A stretch of DNA of 64,000 nt from DATAGF01 sp963813355 (GTDB lineage Bacteria > Actinomycetota > Thermoleophilia > Miltoncostaeales > Miltoncostaeaceae): positions 124,001 through 188,000 of the forward strand of contig CAWEYS010000029.1 of NCBI GenBank assembly GCA_963813355.1. Reading direction: 5' to 3'. The notes under the pieces were generated by a model that was given only the letters and a program-made list of their open reading frames with translations, was not told the DNA's origin and made no database searches. Shown piece after piece: positions 25,430 through 36,227 of this stretch; position 1 is the first letter of the stretch, and the number at the start of each line of letters is the position of its first letter. A program made the translations under genes and the position numbers.

Positions 25430-26328
25430 CGCGCCTCGGAGGGGCCCTCGTAGAGGTCGCGGAAGGCGTCCTCCAGGCTGGCCCGCTCGATCGACACGTC
25501 GGTGACGGGGAGCCGCGACAGCGCGGCCAGGAGGGGCTGGGGGTCGCCCGCCAGCGAGAAGCGGTGGCGGGCGCCGTCCACCTCCACGCCGGCGACCCCG
25601 GGGACGGCGTACCGGGACGGGTCGACCGGCTCGGCGAACTGCACCTCCACCGCCCGGGTGCGCGCCCGCCGCAGCTCGGCGACCGGGCCCACGAGCAGCA
25701 GGCGCCCCTCGCGGATCATGGCGACCCGGTCGCACAGCTCCTCCACCTCGGCCAGCACGTGGCTCGAGAAGACGACCGTGCGGCCCGCCGCGGCCCGCTC
25801 CGCGAGCCAGCCCAGCAGGCGCCCCTGGATCACGGGGTCGAGCGCGGCGGTGGGCTCGTCGAGGATCGCCAGCGGCGGGTCGTGCTGCAGCGCGGCCACC
25901 AGCCCGAGCTTCTGCTTCATCCCCCTCGAGTACTCGCGCACGCGCCGGCGCAGCGTCGCCCGGTCGAGCTCGAGCACCTCGCAGAGGCGCTCGCGCGCCG
26001 ACGGCGGGCGCGGGTGCAGCCGCGCGAGGGCGTCGAGGGTCCGCTCGCCGGTGAGCCCCGGGTAGAGCCCGAGCTCCCCGGGCAGGTAGCCGACCTCCCC
26101 GAGCGCGCCCATCCGGTCGGCCGCCACGTCGTGCCCCATGACCGCCACCCGGCCCGCGGTGGGGCGGATCAGGCCCAGGGCGAGCCGGATGAAGGTCGTC
26201 TTGCCCGAGCCGTTCGGCCCCAGGAAGCCGAAGGACTCGCCAGGATGCACGTCGAGGTCGACCTCGACCACCCCGACCGCGCGCCCGTACATGCGCGTGA
26301 GCCCGCGTGACTCGATGGCGTGACGCAC
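25426..26328 (-). CDS. ABC transporter ATP-binding protein
   Basis: A 300-residue ABC ATPase of the drug/lipid exporter (CcmA/DrrA) type. Walker A is GPNGSGKTT, the signature is YSRGMKQKLGLVAAL, Walker B with the catalytic glutamate is LAILDEPTAALDP, and the H-loop is VVFSSHVLAEVEEL. A C-terminal extension of about 80 residues follows, as is usual in this group. It starts at GTG 26328 and is translationally coupled to the permease gene. It is divergent from the gene at 26349 with about 20 bases between starts. Confidence 0.93.
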   Translation of the reverse strand: MRHAIESRGLTRMYGRAVGVVEVDLDVHPGESFGFLGPNGSGKTTFIRLALGLIRPTAGRVAVMGHDVAADRMGALGEVGYLPGELGLYPGLTGERTLDALARLHPRPPSARERLCEVLELDRATLRRRVREYSRGMKQKLGLVAALQHDPPLAILDEPTAALDPVIQGRLLGWLAERAAAGRTVVFSSHVLAEVEELCDRVAMIREGRLLLVGPVAELRRARTRAVEVQFAEPVDPSRYAVPGVAGVEVDGARHRFSLAGDPQPLLAALSRLPVTDVSIERASLEDAFRDLYEGPSEAR

Positions 26329-26348
26329 CGCAGGAGGGTAGCCGCAGC

Positions 26349-26957
26349 GTGGACATCTCCGTGACCTACGAGCGCGACTGGGGCCTCGGCTGGATCGCCG
26401 CCGAGCCCGCCTTCATGCAGCGGGCCTCCCACGCCCTGGCCCACGAGGGCAGCGTGTGGCTGGTCGACCCGGTCGACGGCGAGGGCCTGGAGGACCGGCT
26501 GGTCCGGCTCGGCGAGGTGCGGGGGGTGCTCCAGCTCCTCGACCGTCACCCGCGCGACTGCGCCGCGCTGGCCCGCCGCCACGGCGTGCCGCTGGTGCAG
26601 ACGCCGTTCGACCGCGTCCCCGGGGCCCCCTTCGAGGCGGTCGCCGTGGTGGGCCGCAGGCGCTGGAGCGAGACGGCCCTCTGGTGGCCTGCGCGCCGCG
26701 CGCTCGTCGTGGCCGAGGCCCTCGGCACCGCCCCCTACTTCCCCGCGCGGGGCGAGTCGCTGGGCGTGCACCCGGTGCTGCGGCTCACGCCCCCGCGCGC
26801 CCTCGCCGGCTACGGACCGGAGCATCTGCTGGTCGGGCACGGGCCCCCGCTGCACGGGCCCGACGTGGCCGAGCGCGTGCGCCGCGCGATCGCGCGCAGC
26901 CGCCGGGAGATCCCACGGTGGCTGGCCGGGCTCCCCGCGGCGCGCCGCGCCCGCTGA
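26349..26957 (+). CDS. Metallo-beta-lactamase-fold-like protein lacking the metal motif
   Basis: A 202-residue protein that follows the outline of a beta-lactamase-fold hydrolase. Strands include VWLVDPVDGEGLEDRL, LLDRHPRDCAALARRHGVPLVQTPF and the closing LLVGHGPPLHGPDVAERVRRAI. The canonical HxHxDH zinc motif is absent (LLDRHPRDC stands in its place), so it is probably not a classical zinc hydrolase. Start GTG 26349 is chosen over an upstream in-frame ATG inside the divergent ABC gene. The function is unknown. Confidence 0.6.
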   Translation: MDISVTYERDWGLGWIAAEPAFMQRASHALAHEGSVWLVDPVDGEGLEDRLVRLGEVRGVLQLLDRHPRDCAALARRHGVPLVQTPFDRVPGAPFEAVAVVGRRRWSETALWWPARRALVVAEALGTAPYFPARGESLGVHPVLRLTPPRALAGYGPEHLLVGHGPPLHGPDVAERVRRAIARSRREIPRWLAGLPAARRAR

Positions 26958-27015
26958 GCGCCGCGGCGGGCGAGATCTGAGGGAGCGGCACGGGGTCGGG
27001 CTGGGGCGGCACCGC

Positions 27016-28266
27016 TCAGGGCAGGCGCCCGGCCGCCTCGGTGCGCTCGCGCAGCCAGGCGGCGAGGTCCGCCATCAGCTGCCCGCGGCTCAGGCGCCAG
27101 CGCCAGTTGCCGCGCGAGGTGCCGGGCGTGTTCAGGCGCGCGCCGCTGCCCAGGCCGAGCAGGTCCTGGGCGGGGACGATCGCCAGCCCGGCCGGCGAGG
27201 CCAGCGCCATCCGCACCATCAGGCGGCTCGGGTCGTCCTCGCGGATGCCGAGCGCCGCGGCGGCCTCGGTCGCCGCGCGGCGCTCGCGCGGTCCGGCCGC
27301 CGCCCACCAGCCGGCGGCGGTGTCGTTGTCGTGGGTGCCGCTGTAGGCGATCGCCCGGCGGGGGTGGTTCTCGGGCCGGTGCGGGTTGCGGCGCCCGCCG
27401 GCGAACGCGAACTGCAGCACGCGCATCCCCGGGAGGCCGAGGCCGTCGATCAGCCGGCGCACCGGCGCGGTGATCACGCCGAGGTCCTCGGCCACCAGGG
27501 CCAGCGGTCCCAGCTCGGCGCGCGCCGCCTCGACCACCTCGCCCTTGGGGCCCGGGTGCCAGCGCCCGGACCGCGCCGTCCGGGAGCCCGGCGGCACGCC
27601 CCACCAGGCGACGAAGGCGCGGAAGTGGTCGATGCGTGCGCAATCAACCAGATCCCGCGAGCGGCGCAGGCGCTCGATCCACCAGCGGTGGCCCTCCCGG
27701 CGCATGGCCGGCCAGTCGTACGGCGGGTTGCCCCAGAGCTGGCCGTCGGTCGTGAAGGCGTCGGGGGGCACGCCCGTGACCGCGTCGCGCCGGAAGAGCC
27801 CGGGGTGCGCCCGCACGTCCGCGGCCCGGGGGGCCACGTAGAAGGGCAGGTCGCCCATGATCCGCACCCCGCGGTCGGTTGCATGATCACGCAACGACCC
27901 CCACTCGCGCTCGAAGCGCACCTGGTCGGCCACCGCGTCCCGGCCGGCGACGCGCGCCCAGTCGCCGATCCAGTAGGCGTTGCGCTCGCGGAAGTCGGCC
28001 GCGCGGGAGGCGGCGACGGGCGCGCGCGGGCGGGCCAGCAGGCCGGGCCACGCCGCGAAGGCCGAGCGGCTCGAGTACGGCGAGCCGTGGCGGTCGGGCG
28101 GCGTGAGCGGGAGCACCTGCCACCAGGACTGCCCGGCGGCGGCGAGCCAGTCGACGAACCGGAAGGCCTCGGGCCCGAGGCGGCCCCCCGGGAGCGACGC
28201 GACGTGGAGCAGCACGCCCGAGCGCCGGACGGCGGTGGGGTCCTCCGGTGTCGCCTCGGGCGGCAT
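27016..28266 (-). CDS. malQ: 4-alpha-glucanotransferase (amylomaltase), compact form
   Basis: GH77 enzyme that transfers malto-oligosaccharide segments between glucans. The catalytic residues are visible: the nucleophile in CARIDHFRAF, the acid/base in ALVAEDLGV and the third carboxylate in SGTHDNDTAAGWW. SGVLLHVASLPGGRLG is the typical start and LPFYVAPRAADV the substrate loop. At 416 residues it is shorter than the usual 490-510, mainly around ADFRERNAYWIGDW, where one helical subdomain is reduced. It is divergent from glgE with only 18 bases between starts, so expression is probably linked. Confidence 0.94.
   Translation of the reverse strand: MPPEATPEDPTAVRRSGVLLHVASLPGGRLGPEAFRFVDWLAAAGQSWWQVLPLTPPDRHGSPYSSRSAFAAWPGLLARPRAPVAASRAADFRERNAYWIGDWARVAGRDAVADQVRFEREWGSLRDHATDRGVRIMGDLPFYVAPRAADVRAHPGLFRRDAVTGVPPDAFTTDGQLWGNPPYDWPAMRREGHRWWIERLRRSRDLVDCARIDHFRAFVAWWGVPPGSRTARSGRWHPGPKGEVVEAARAELGPLALVAEDLGVITAPVRRLIDGLGLPGMRVLQFAFAGGRRNPHRPENHPRRAIAYSGTHDNDTAAGWWAAAGPRERRAATEAAAALGIREDDPSRLMVRMALASPAGLAIVPAQDLLGLGSGARLNTPGTSRGNWRWRLSRGQLMADLAAWLRERTEAAGRLP
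27631..27648 (-). promoter_or_regulatory. Degenerate copy of the GTTGC-n8-GCAAC palindrome, in malQ
   Basis: On the minus strand GTTGATTGCGCACGCATC matches the consensus of the three better sites at 14 of 18 positions. It encodes part of malQ with codons GTT, GAT and GCA, uncommon in this gene where most codons end in G or C. It is weaker than the other three and may be chance. Confidence 0.35.
27878..27895. promoter_or_regulatory. 18-base palindrome in malQ (site 1)
   Basis: GTTGCATGATCACGCAAC, a near-perfect inverted repeat centred on GATC, with flanking GGTC/GACC extending the symmetry. It lies inside malQ, where the reading frame uses CGT GAT CAT GCA, codons atypical of the gene. The same sequence pattern recurs at 30414 and 33816. 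Confidence 0.6.
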
Positions 28267-28284
28267 CGGGAAAGGCTACGCTCA

Positions 28285-30207
28285 GTGCCGCTCGTGCCCG
28301 CCCCTCCTCCCCGCACGCCCCCTGCGCGCATCCTGGTCCACGACGTCCGGCCGTCGGTCGAGGGCGGCAGATGGCCCGCGAAGCGGACCGTCGGCGACGT
28401 CGTCGTGGTCGAGTGCGACCTCGTGCGCGACGGCCACGAGGCGCTGCGGGCCGCGCTGCGGCACCGGCCCCCGGGCGCGCGCGGCTTCGCCGAGGAGCCG
28501 ATGATGCAGCTCACGCCGGACCGCTGGAGGGGCGAGTTCACGACGACCGAGCTCGGCATCCACCGCTTCCAGGTGGAGGCGTGGGTCGATCCGTTCGCGT
28601 CCTGGCGCGACGAGCTGGAGCGCAAGCTGGCGGCCGGCCAGGAGGACCTGGAGGGGGAGCTCGCCGAGGGCGCCGCCCTGCTCGAGGGCGCGGCCGGGCG
28701 GCTGAAGGCGGCGGACCGCCGGGTGGCCCAGCGGGCCCTGGCGGCCCTGGCGGCCGGGAACGGCGTCGCCGAGCGGGCCGACGCGGCGCTCGCCCTCGAC
28801 GTGGCCGACGCCCTCTCGCGCGACCCGGAGCGCCGCGACCGGGCCCGCTCGGAGACCCTCGAGGTCGACATCGACCGCGAGCGCGCCCGCGTCGGGGCCT
28901 GGTACGAGCTCTTCCCGCGCTCGTTCGGCGGCTTCGCGGGCGTGCAGCTGCAGCTCCCGCGGCTGGCCGAGCTGGGCTTCGACGTGATCTACCTGCCGCC
29001 CATCCACCCGATCGGGCGCACCCACCGGAAGGGCCGCAACAACGCCCCGTCGGCCGCGCCGGGCGACCCGGGCAGCCCCTGGGCGATCGGCGGCCCCGAG
29101 GGCGGCCACACCGCGGTCGACCCCGAGCTGGGCACGCTGGAGGACTTCGCGCGGCTGGTCGAGGCGGCGCGCGACCACGGGATGGAGATCGCCCTCGACT
29201 TCGCGATCCAGTGCTCCCCGGACCATCCGTGGCTGACCGAGCACCCCGAGTGGTTCCACCGGCGCCCCGACGGGACGCTCAAGTACGCCGAGAACCCGCC
29301 CAAGCGCTACCAGGACATCTACACCGTCAACTTCGACAGCCGGGACTGGCGGGGGCTGTGGGAGGCCCTGCGCGACGTCGTGCTGTTCTGGGTCGAGCGG
29401 GGGGTGCGGATCTTCCGCGTCGACAACCCCCACACCAAGCCCATCGCGTTCTGGAGCTGGCTCATCCGCGGCGTGCGCGAGGCCCACCCTGACGTCGTCT
29501 TCCTGTCGGAGGCCTTCACGAGCCCTGCGCGCATGTACTCGCTGGCCAAGGCCGGCTTCAGCCAGTCCTATACCTACTTCACGTGGAAGAACTCCAAGGA
29601 GGAGCTGACCGAGTACGTCACGGAGCTGGCGGGCCCCGTCTCGGAGTTCTTCCGGCCGAACTTCTTCACCAACACGCCGGACATCCTCCACGCGTACCTC
29701 CAGGAGGGCGGGCGGCCGGCGTTCGAGGCGCGGCTCGTGCTCGCCGCGACCCTCTCGCCGAGCTACGGCATCTACTCGGGGTTCGAGAACCTCGAGCGCA
29801 CGCCGGTGGCGCCCGGCAGCGAGGAGTACCTCGACTCCGAGAAGTACGAGGCCAGGGAGCGCCGCCTCGACGGGCCCCTGCTCCCGCTGCTGAGTCGCCT
29901 CAACGAGATCCGCCGCGCGTCGCCGCCGCTGTGGCGGATCGACGTGCGCTTCCTCGAGACCGCCAACTCGGCGCTGATCGGCTACGCGAAGGGCGAGGGC
30001 CCGGGCGCGATCATCGTGGTCGTGAACCTCGATCCGGGAGCCGCGCACGAGGGCCTCGTCGTCGTCCCGCCTGAGCTCGGGCTGCCGGGCGAGTTCACGG
30101 CCCGCGACCTGGTGAGCGGCCAGGCGTTCCGCTGGGGCGCCGGCGGCAACTACGTGCGGCTCGATCCCGCCGTCGCGCCGATGCACGTGCTGAGGGCCGA
30201 GCCGTGA
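28285..30207 (+). CDS. glgE: Alpha-1,4-glucan:maltose-1-phosphate maltosyltransferase
   Basis: GH13_3 enzyme that extends alpha-1,4-glucan using maltose-1-phosphate. About 640 residues: an N-terminal beta-sandwich, a helical insertion (about 110-200), then the catalytic barrel starting YELFPRSFGG. Nucleophile FRVDNPHTKP, acid/base FLSEAFTSP and the third aspartate in FFTNTPDIL match GlgE, as does SPSYGIYSGFE. Start GTG 28285 has AAAGG nine bases upstream; the long open frame further upstream is not coding. The gene begins the glgE-glgB-treZ-glgX-treY operon, each overlapping the next by 4-8 bases. The maltose-1-phosphate comes from the TreS-maltokinase encoded at 45.7-49.0 kb. Confidence 0.95.
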   Translation: MPLVPAPPPRTPPARILVHDVRPSVEGGRWPAKRTVGDVVVVECDLVRDGHEALRAALRHRPPGARGFAEEPMMQLTPDRWRGEFTTTELGIHRFQVEAWVDPFASWRDELERKLAAGQEDLEGELAEGAALLEGAAGRLKAADRRVAQRALAALAAGNGVAERADAALALDVADALSRDPERRDRARSETLEVDIDRERARVGAWYELFPRSFGGFAGVQLQLPRLAELGFDVIYLPPIHPIGRTHRKGRNNAPSAAPGDPGSPWAIGGPEGGHTAVDPELGTLEDFARLVEAARDHGMEIALDFAIQCSPDHPWLTEHPEWFHRRPDGTLKYAENPPKRYQDIYTVNFDSRDWRGLWEALRDVVLFWVERGVRIFRVDNPHTKPIAFWSWLIRGVREAHPDVVFLSEAFTSPARMYSLAKAGFSQSYTYFTWKNSKEELTEYVTELAGPVSEFFRPNFFTNTPDILHAYLQEGGRPAFEARLVLAATLSPSYGIYSGFENLERTPVAPGSEEYLDSEKYEARERRLDGPLLPLLSRLNEIRRASPPLWRIDVRFLETANSALIGYAKGEGPGAIIVVVNLDPGAAHEGLVVVPPELGLPGEFTARDLVSGQAFRWGAGGNYVRLDPAVAPMHVLRAEP

Positions 30208-32387
30208 GCGCGGTGGCCCCCATCGAGCAGGACATCGCCCTGCTCGCCGCCCGCGACCACCACGAGCCCCACCGCGTGCTCGGCGCCCACCCGGTCGACG
30301 GCGGCGTGGCCGTGCGCGTCTGGCGCCCCGGGGCCGACGCCGTGCGCGTCCATCCCGACGGCGGCGAGCCCGTGGAGCTGGCGCATCGCGCGTCGGGGCT
30401 GTTCGAGGCGGTGGTTGCAGGGTCACGCAACCTTCCGCGCTACGAGGTCGAGGTCGAGCTCGGCGACGCCGTGACGCGGGCGCGCGATCCCTACTCCTTC
30501 CTGCCGACGCTCGGCGAGCTCGACCTGCACCTGGTCGGCGAGGGCAGCCACCAGGAGCTGTGGGAGCGCCTGGGCGCCCGGCCCCGGGAGATCGACGGCG
30601 CCAGCGGGGTCGCGTTCACGGTGTGGGCGCCGTCGGCGCGCTCGGTGAGCGTGGTCGGCGACTGGAACGCCTGGGACGGGCGCGTGCACCCGATGCGCAC
30701 GCTCGGCGCGTCCGGGATCTGGGAGCTCTTCGTGCCCGGCGTGGACGAGGGCGCGCACTACAAGTTCGAGATCCGCGGGGCGGACGGCTCGTTGCGCCTG
30801 AAGGCCGACCCCGAGGCGCTGCGCGCCGAGCACCCGCCCAAGACGGCGTCGGAGATCTTCGTCAGCCGCTACCCATGGGGCGACGACGACTGGATGCGCG
30901 CGCGCCGTGAGCGCCTCCCCCACGAGGAGCCGGTGTCGATCTACGAGGCCCATCTGCCCTCGTGGCGCTGGAACCCCTCCGAGGGCAACCGCCCGCTGAG
31001 CTACGTCGAGCTGGGCGAGGAGCTGGGCGACTACGCCCACGACATGGGCTTCACGCACGTGGAGCTGCTGCCGGTGATGGCCCATCCGTTCCCGGGCTCG
31101 TGGGGCTACCAGGTCACCTCGTACTTCGCGCCCTCGCCGCGGCAGGGCTCCCCGGACGAGCTGCGCGAGATGGTCGACCGCCTTCACGCCCGCGGCATCG
31201 GGGTGATCCTCGACTGGGTTCCCGCGCACTTCCCGCGCGACGAGTGGGCCCTGGCGCGCTTCGACGGCACGGCGCTCTACGAGCACGAGGACCCGCGGCG
31301 CGGCGCCCACCCCGACTGGGGCACGCTGATCTTCAACTACGGCCGCAACGAGGTGCGGAACTTCCTGGTGGCGAGCGCCCTCTTCTGGCTGCGCGAGTAC
31401 CACGCCGACGGCCTGCGCGTCGACGCCGTCGCGTCGATGCTCTATCGCGACTACTCGCGTGCGGCCGGCGAGTGGGTGCCGAACGAGTACGGGGGCCGCG
31501 AGGACCTCGAGGCGATCGGCTTCCTGCGCCAGCTCAACGAGGTCACGCACGCCCGCGAGCCGGGGACGATCATGGCCGCCGAGGAGTCCACGGCCTGGCC
31601 GGCCGTCTCGCGCCCCACCGACATGGGCGGCCTCGGCTTCGACTTCAAGTGGAACATGGGGTGGATGCACGACACGCTCGAGTACTTCGCGCACGAGCCG
31701 GTCCACCGCCGCTTCCACCACGACGAGCTCACCTTCAGCCTCGTCTACGCGTTCACCGAGCAGTTCGTGCTGCCGCTCTCGCACGACGAGGTCGTCCACG
31801 GCAAGGGGTCGCTGCTGTCGCGGATGCCCGGCGACGACTGGCAGAGGCACGCCAACCTGCGGGCGCTCTACGCGTACATGTGGGCCCACCCGGGCAAGAA
31901 GCTGCTCTTCATGGGCGGCGAGCTCGCCCAGGAGCAGGAGTGGAGCCACGAGCGCAGCCTCGACTGGCACCTGCTTGAGCGCCCCCGCCACGCCGGCGTC
32001 CAGCGGCTGGTGCGCGACCTCAACCACCTCTACCGGGACACCCCGGCGCTGTGGCAGCTCGACGCCGAGCCCGGGGGGTTCCGCTGGCTGGTCGTCGACG
32101 ACCGCGACGCCAACGTGGTCGCATTCGCCCGCTTCGCGCGCGATGGGCGCGCCCTGGTCGCCGCCGCGAACCTGTCGCCGGTCCCGCGCACCGGGTACCG
32201 CCTCCCCCTCCCCCGCCCGGGGCGCTGGCGCGAGGCTCTGAACACGGACGCCGAGGCCTACGGCGGCGCCAACGTGGGCAACATGGGCGGCGTCCGGGCC
32301 GAGGGGGTCCCGTGGGGCGGCGAGGCGGCGTCCGCGGAGGTGACGATCCCTCCGCTCGGGGTGGTCTGGCTCACGCCGGATGACTGA
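30204..32387 (+). CDS. glgB: 1,4-alpha-glucan branching enzyme
   Basis: GH13_9 enzyme introducing alpha-1,6 branches into glycogen, 727 residues. It has an N-terminal N1 and CBM48 module (HEPHRVLGAHP; FTVWAPSARSVSVVGDWNAWDGR), the barrel with the loop GFTHVELLPVMAHPFPGSWGYQ, nucleophile GLRVDAVASMLYRDYSR, acid/base MAAEEST and LSHDEVVHGKGSL. The closing domain is present. GTG 30204 overlaps the glgE stop, and the end overlaps treZ. An 18-base palindrome lies within it at 30414. Confidence 0.97.
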   Translation: MSAVAPIEQDIALLAARDHHEPHRVLGAHPVDGGVAVRVWRPGADAVRVHPDGGEPVELAHRASGLFEAVVAGSRNLPRYEVEVELGDAVTRARDPYSFLPTLGELDLHLVGEGSHQELWERLGARPREIDGASGVAFTVWAPSARSVSVVGDWNAWDGRVHPMRTLGASGIWELFVPGVDEGAHYKFEIRGADGSLRLKADPEALRAEHPPKTASEIFVSRYPWGDDDWMRARRERLPHEEPVSIYEAHLPSWRWNPSEGNRPLSYVELGEELGDYAHDMGFTHVELLPVMAHPFPGSWGYQVTSYFAPSPRQGSPDELREMVDRLHARGIGVILDWVPAHFPRDEWALARFDGTALYEHEDPRRGAHPDWGTLIFNYGRNEVRNFLVASALFWLREYHADGLRVDAVASMLYRDYSRAAGEWVPNEYGGREDLEAIGFLRQLNEVTHAREPGTIMAAEESTAWPAVSRPTDMGGLGFDFKWNMGWMHDTLEYFAHEPVHRRFHHDELTFSLVYAFTEQFVLPLSHDEVVHGKGSLLSRMPGDDWQRHANLRALYAYMWAHPGKKLLFMGGELAQEQEWSHERSLDWHLLERPRHAGVQRLVRDLNHLYRDTPALWQLDAEPGGFRWLVVDDRDANVVAFARFARDGRALVAAANLSPVPRTGYRLPLPRPGRWREALNTDAEAYGGANVGNMGGVRAEGVPWGGEAASAEVTIPPLGVVWLTPDD
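30414..30431. promoter_or_regulatory. 18-base palindrome in glgB (site 2)
   Basis: GTTGCAGGGTCACGCAAC inside glgB. The frame here reads GTG GTT GCA GGG TCA CGC AAC CTT CCG, with four codons ending in A or T in a row of nine. Elsewhere in the gene nearly every codon ends in G or C. The arms GGTTGC/GCAACC are perfectly inverted. Confidence 0.6.
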
Positions 32388-34100
32388 CCGGCTGCCCTGG
32401 GAGCGCCCGCTGGGCGCGGTCCCGGAGCCGGGCGGGCGCACGATCTTCCGGGTCTGGGCGCCCCGCGCGCGCGAGGTGAGCGTCGAGGTCGGCGGCCGGT
32501 CGGTCCCGCTGGCCCCGGACGAGGGCGTCTTCGAGGGCCGTGCCGACGCGGGCCCGGGCGACGACTACCGCTACCGCCTCGACGGCGGCGACCCGCTGCC
32601 CGACCCCTGCTCGCGCGCGCAGCCGGAGGGCGTTGGCGGCCCGTCGCGGGTGGTCAACCCGGCCGCCGTCGCGTGGGACGAGGGGGGCTGGGCCGGCCTG
32701 GACCGGCGGGGGCTCGTCCTCTACGAGCTGCACGTCGGGACCTTCACGCCCGAGGGCACCTTCGCGGCCGCCGCCGAGCGGCTGCCCGCGCTGGCGCGGC
32801 TCGGGGTGACGGCGATCGAGCTGATGCCGGTGGCGACCTTCCCGGGACGGCGCAACTGGGGCTACGACGGCCTCTACGCGTGGGCGCCCCACCACGTCTA
32901 CGGCGGCCCGGAGGGCCTGGCGGGGCTCGTGGCCGCCGCCCACCGGGCGGGGATCGGCGTGATCCTCGACGTCGTCTACAACCACCTCGGCCCGGGCGCG
33001 GAGGCGCTCGAGGCCTTCGGGCCGTACCACACCGGCCGCTACGGCACGCCCTGGGGGGCGGCGATGAACTTCGACGACCGCGACTCGGGGGGCGTCCGCG
33101 AGTGGGCGATCCAGAACGCCTGCATGTGGCTGTCCGAGTACCGCATCGACGGCCTCCGCGTTGACGCGGTCCACGCCATCCACGACGACGGCGCGCGCCA
33201 CGTGCTCGCCGAGCTCTGCGCGCGGGCGGGCGCGACCGCCCCCCGGCCGCCGCTGCTGATCGCCGAGAGCGGCCTCAACGACCCGAAGGTGATCCGCCCG
33301 CACGAGCTCGGCGGGTGGGGGTTCGACGCCCAGTGGGCCGACGACTTCCACCACGCCCTGCACGCGCTGCTCACCGGCGAGCGCGACGGCTACTACGTCG
33401 ACTTCGGCGACGTCCGGCACCTGGCCGCCGCCACGCGCCGGCCCTTCGTCTACCGGGGGCAGCACTCGGCCTTCCGGCGCCGGCGCCACGGGGCTCCCGC
33501 GGACGACCGTCCGGCGCGCCAGTTCGTGGTCTACTCGCAGAACCACGACCAGGTGGGCAACCGGGCCCTGGGCGACCGGCTCCCGCCCGCCGTCCGGCCC
33601 CTCGCCGCGTTGTGGACCATCATGTCGCCCTTCGTCCCCATGCTCTTCATGGGGGAGGAGTACGGCGAGGAGGCCCCCTTCCAGTTCTTCACCGACCACA
33701 CCGACCCGCTCATCGCCGACGCCACCCGCGAGGGGCGGCGCCGGGAGTTCGCGGAGTTCGTGGGCTTCGGCGAGGAGGTGCCCGATCCCCAGGACCCCGC
33801 GACGCACCGCAGGTCGTTGCTTGATCACGCAACTCGGGACGGGGGGCTGCGCGACCTCTACGGCCGCCTCCTCGAGCTGCGGGCCGGCCTTCCCCAGGAG
33901 ACCCCGGGCGTCATGTGGCATCCCGACGGCGGCTGGATCTGGATGGACCGGGGCCCCCTGCGGGTGGTCGGCAACTTCGTCGCCGAGCCGTCGGAGGTGC
34001 CGATCCGGGAGCGCGGCGAGCTCGTCCTGGCGACCTCGCCCGGTGTGCTGGTCCGCGACGGCCGCCTGACGCTCCCGCCGCTGGCCGGGGCGGTGCTGCG

Positions 34101-34104
<4 letters not shown>
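32380..34104 (+). CDS. treZ: Malto-oligosyltrehalose trehalohydrolase
   Basis: GH13_10 enzyme releasing trehalose from maltooligosyl trehalose made by TreY. The 574 residues comprise an N-terminal CBM48-like domain (TIFRVWAPRAREVSVEV) and the barrel, with YELHVGTFTPEGTF, ELMPVATFPGRRNWGYDG, nucleophile GLRVDAVHAIHDD, acid/base LIAESGLNDP, and SQNHDQVGNRALGDR for the third carboxylate. FMGEEYGEEAPFQFFTDH is specific to TreZ. ATG 32380 overlaps glgB by eight bases and its stop overlaps glgX (ATGA). The treY gene lies one gene further. Confidence 0.96.
33816..33833. promoter_or_regulatory. 18-base palindrome in treZ (site 3)
   Basis: GTTGCTTGATCACGCAAC inside treZ. Codons TTG CTT GAT CAC GCA ACT are atypical of the gene. 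It differs from site 1 at only two positions, both in the left part of the 8-base centre. Confidence 0.6.

Positions 34105-36223
<2,119 letters not shown>

Positions 36224-36227
<4 letters not shown>

Noticed and set aside
27331..28284. The 5' extension of the glgE frame through malQ antisense
   Set aside because: No family similarity, and it lies opposite malQ; GTG 28285 has a proper ribosome site.
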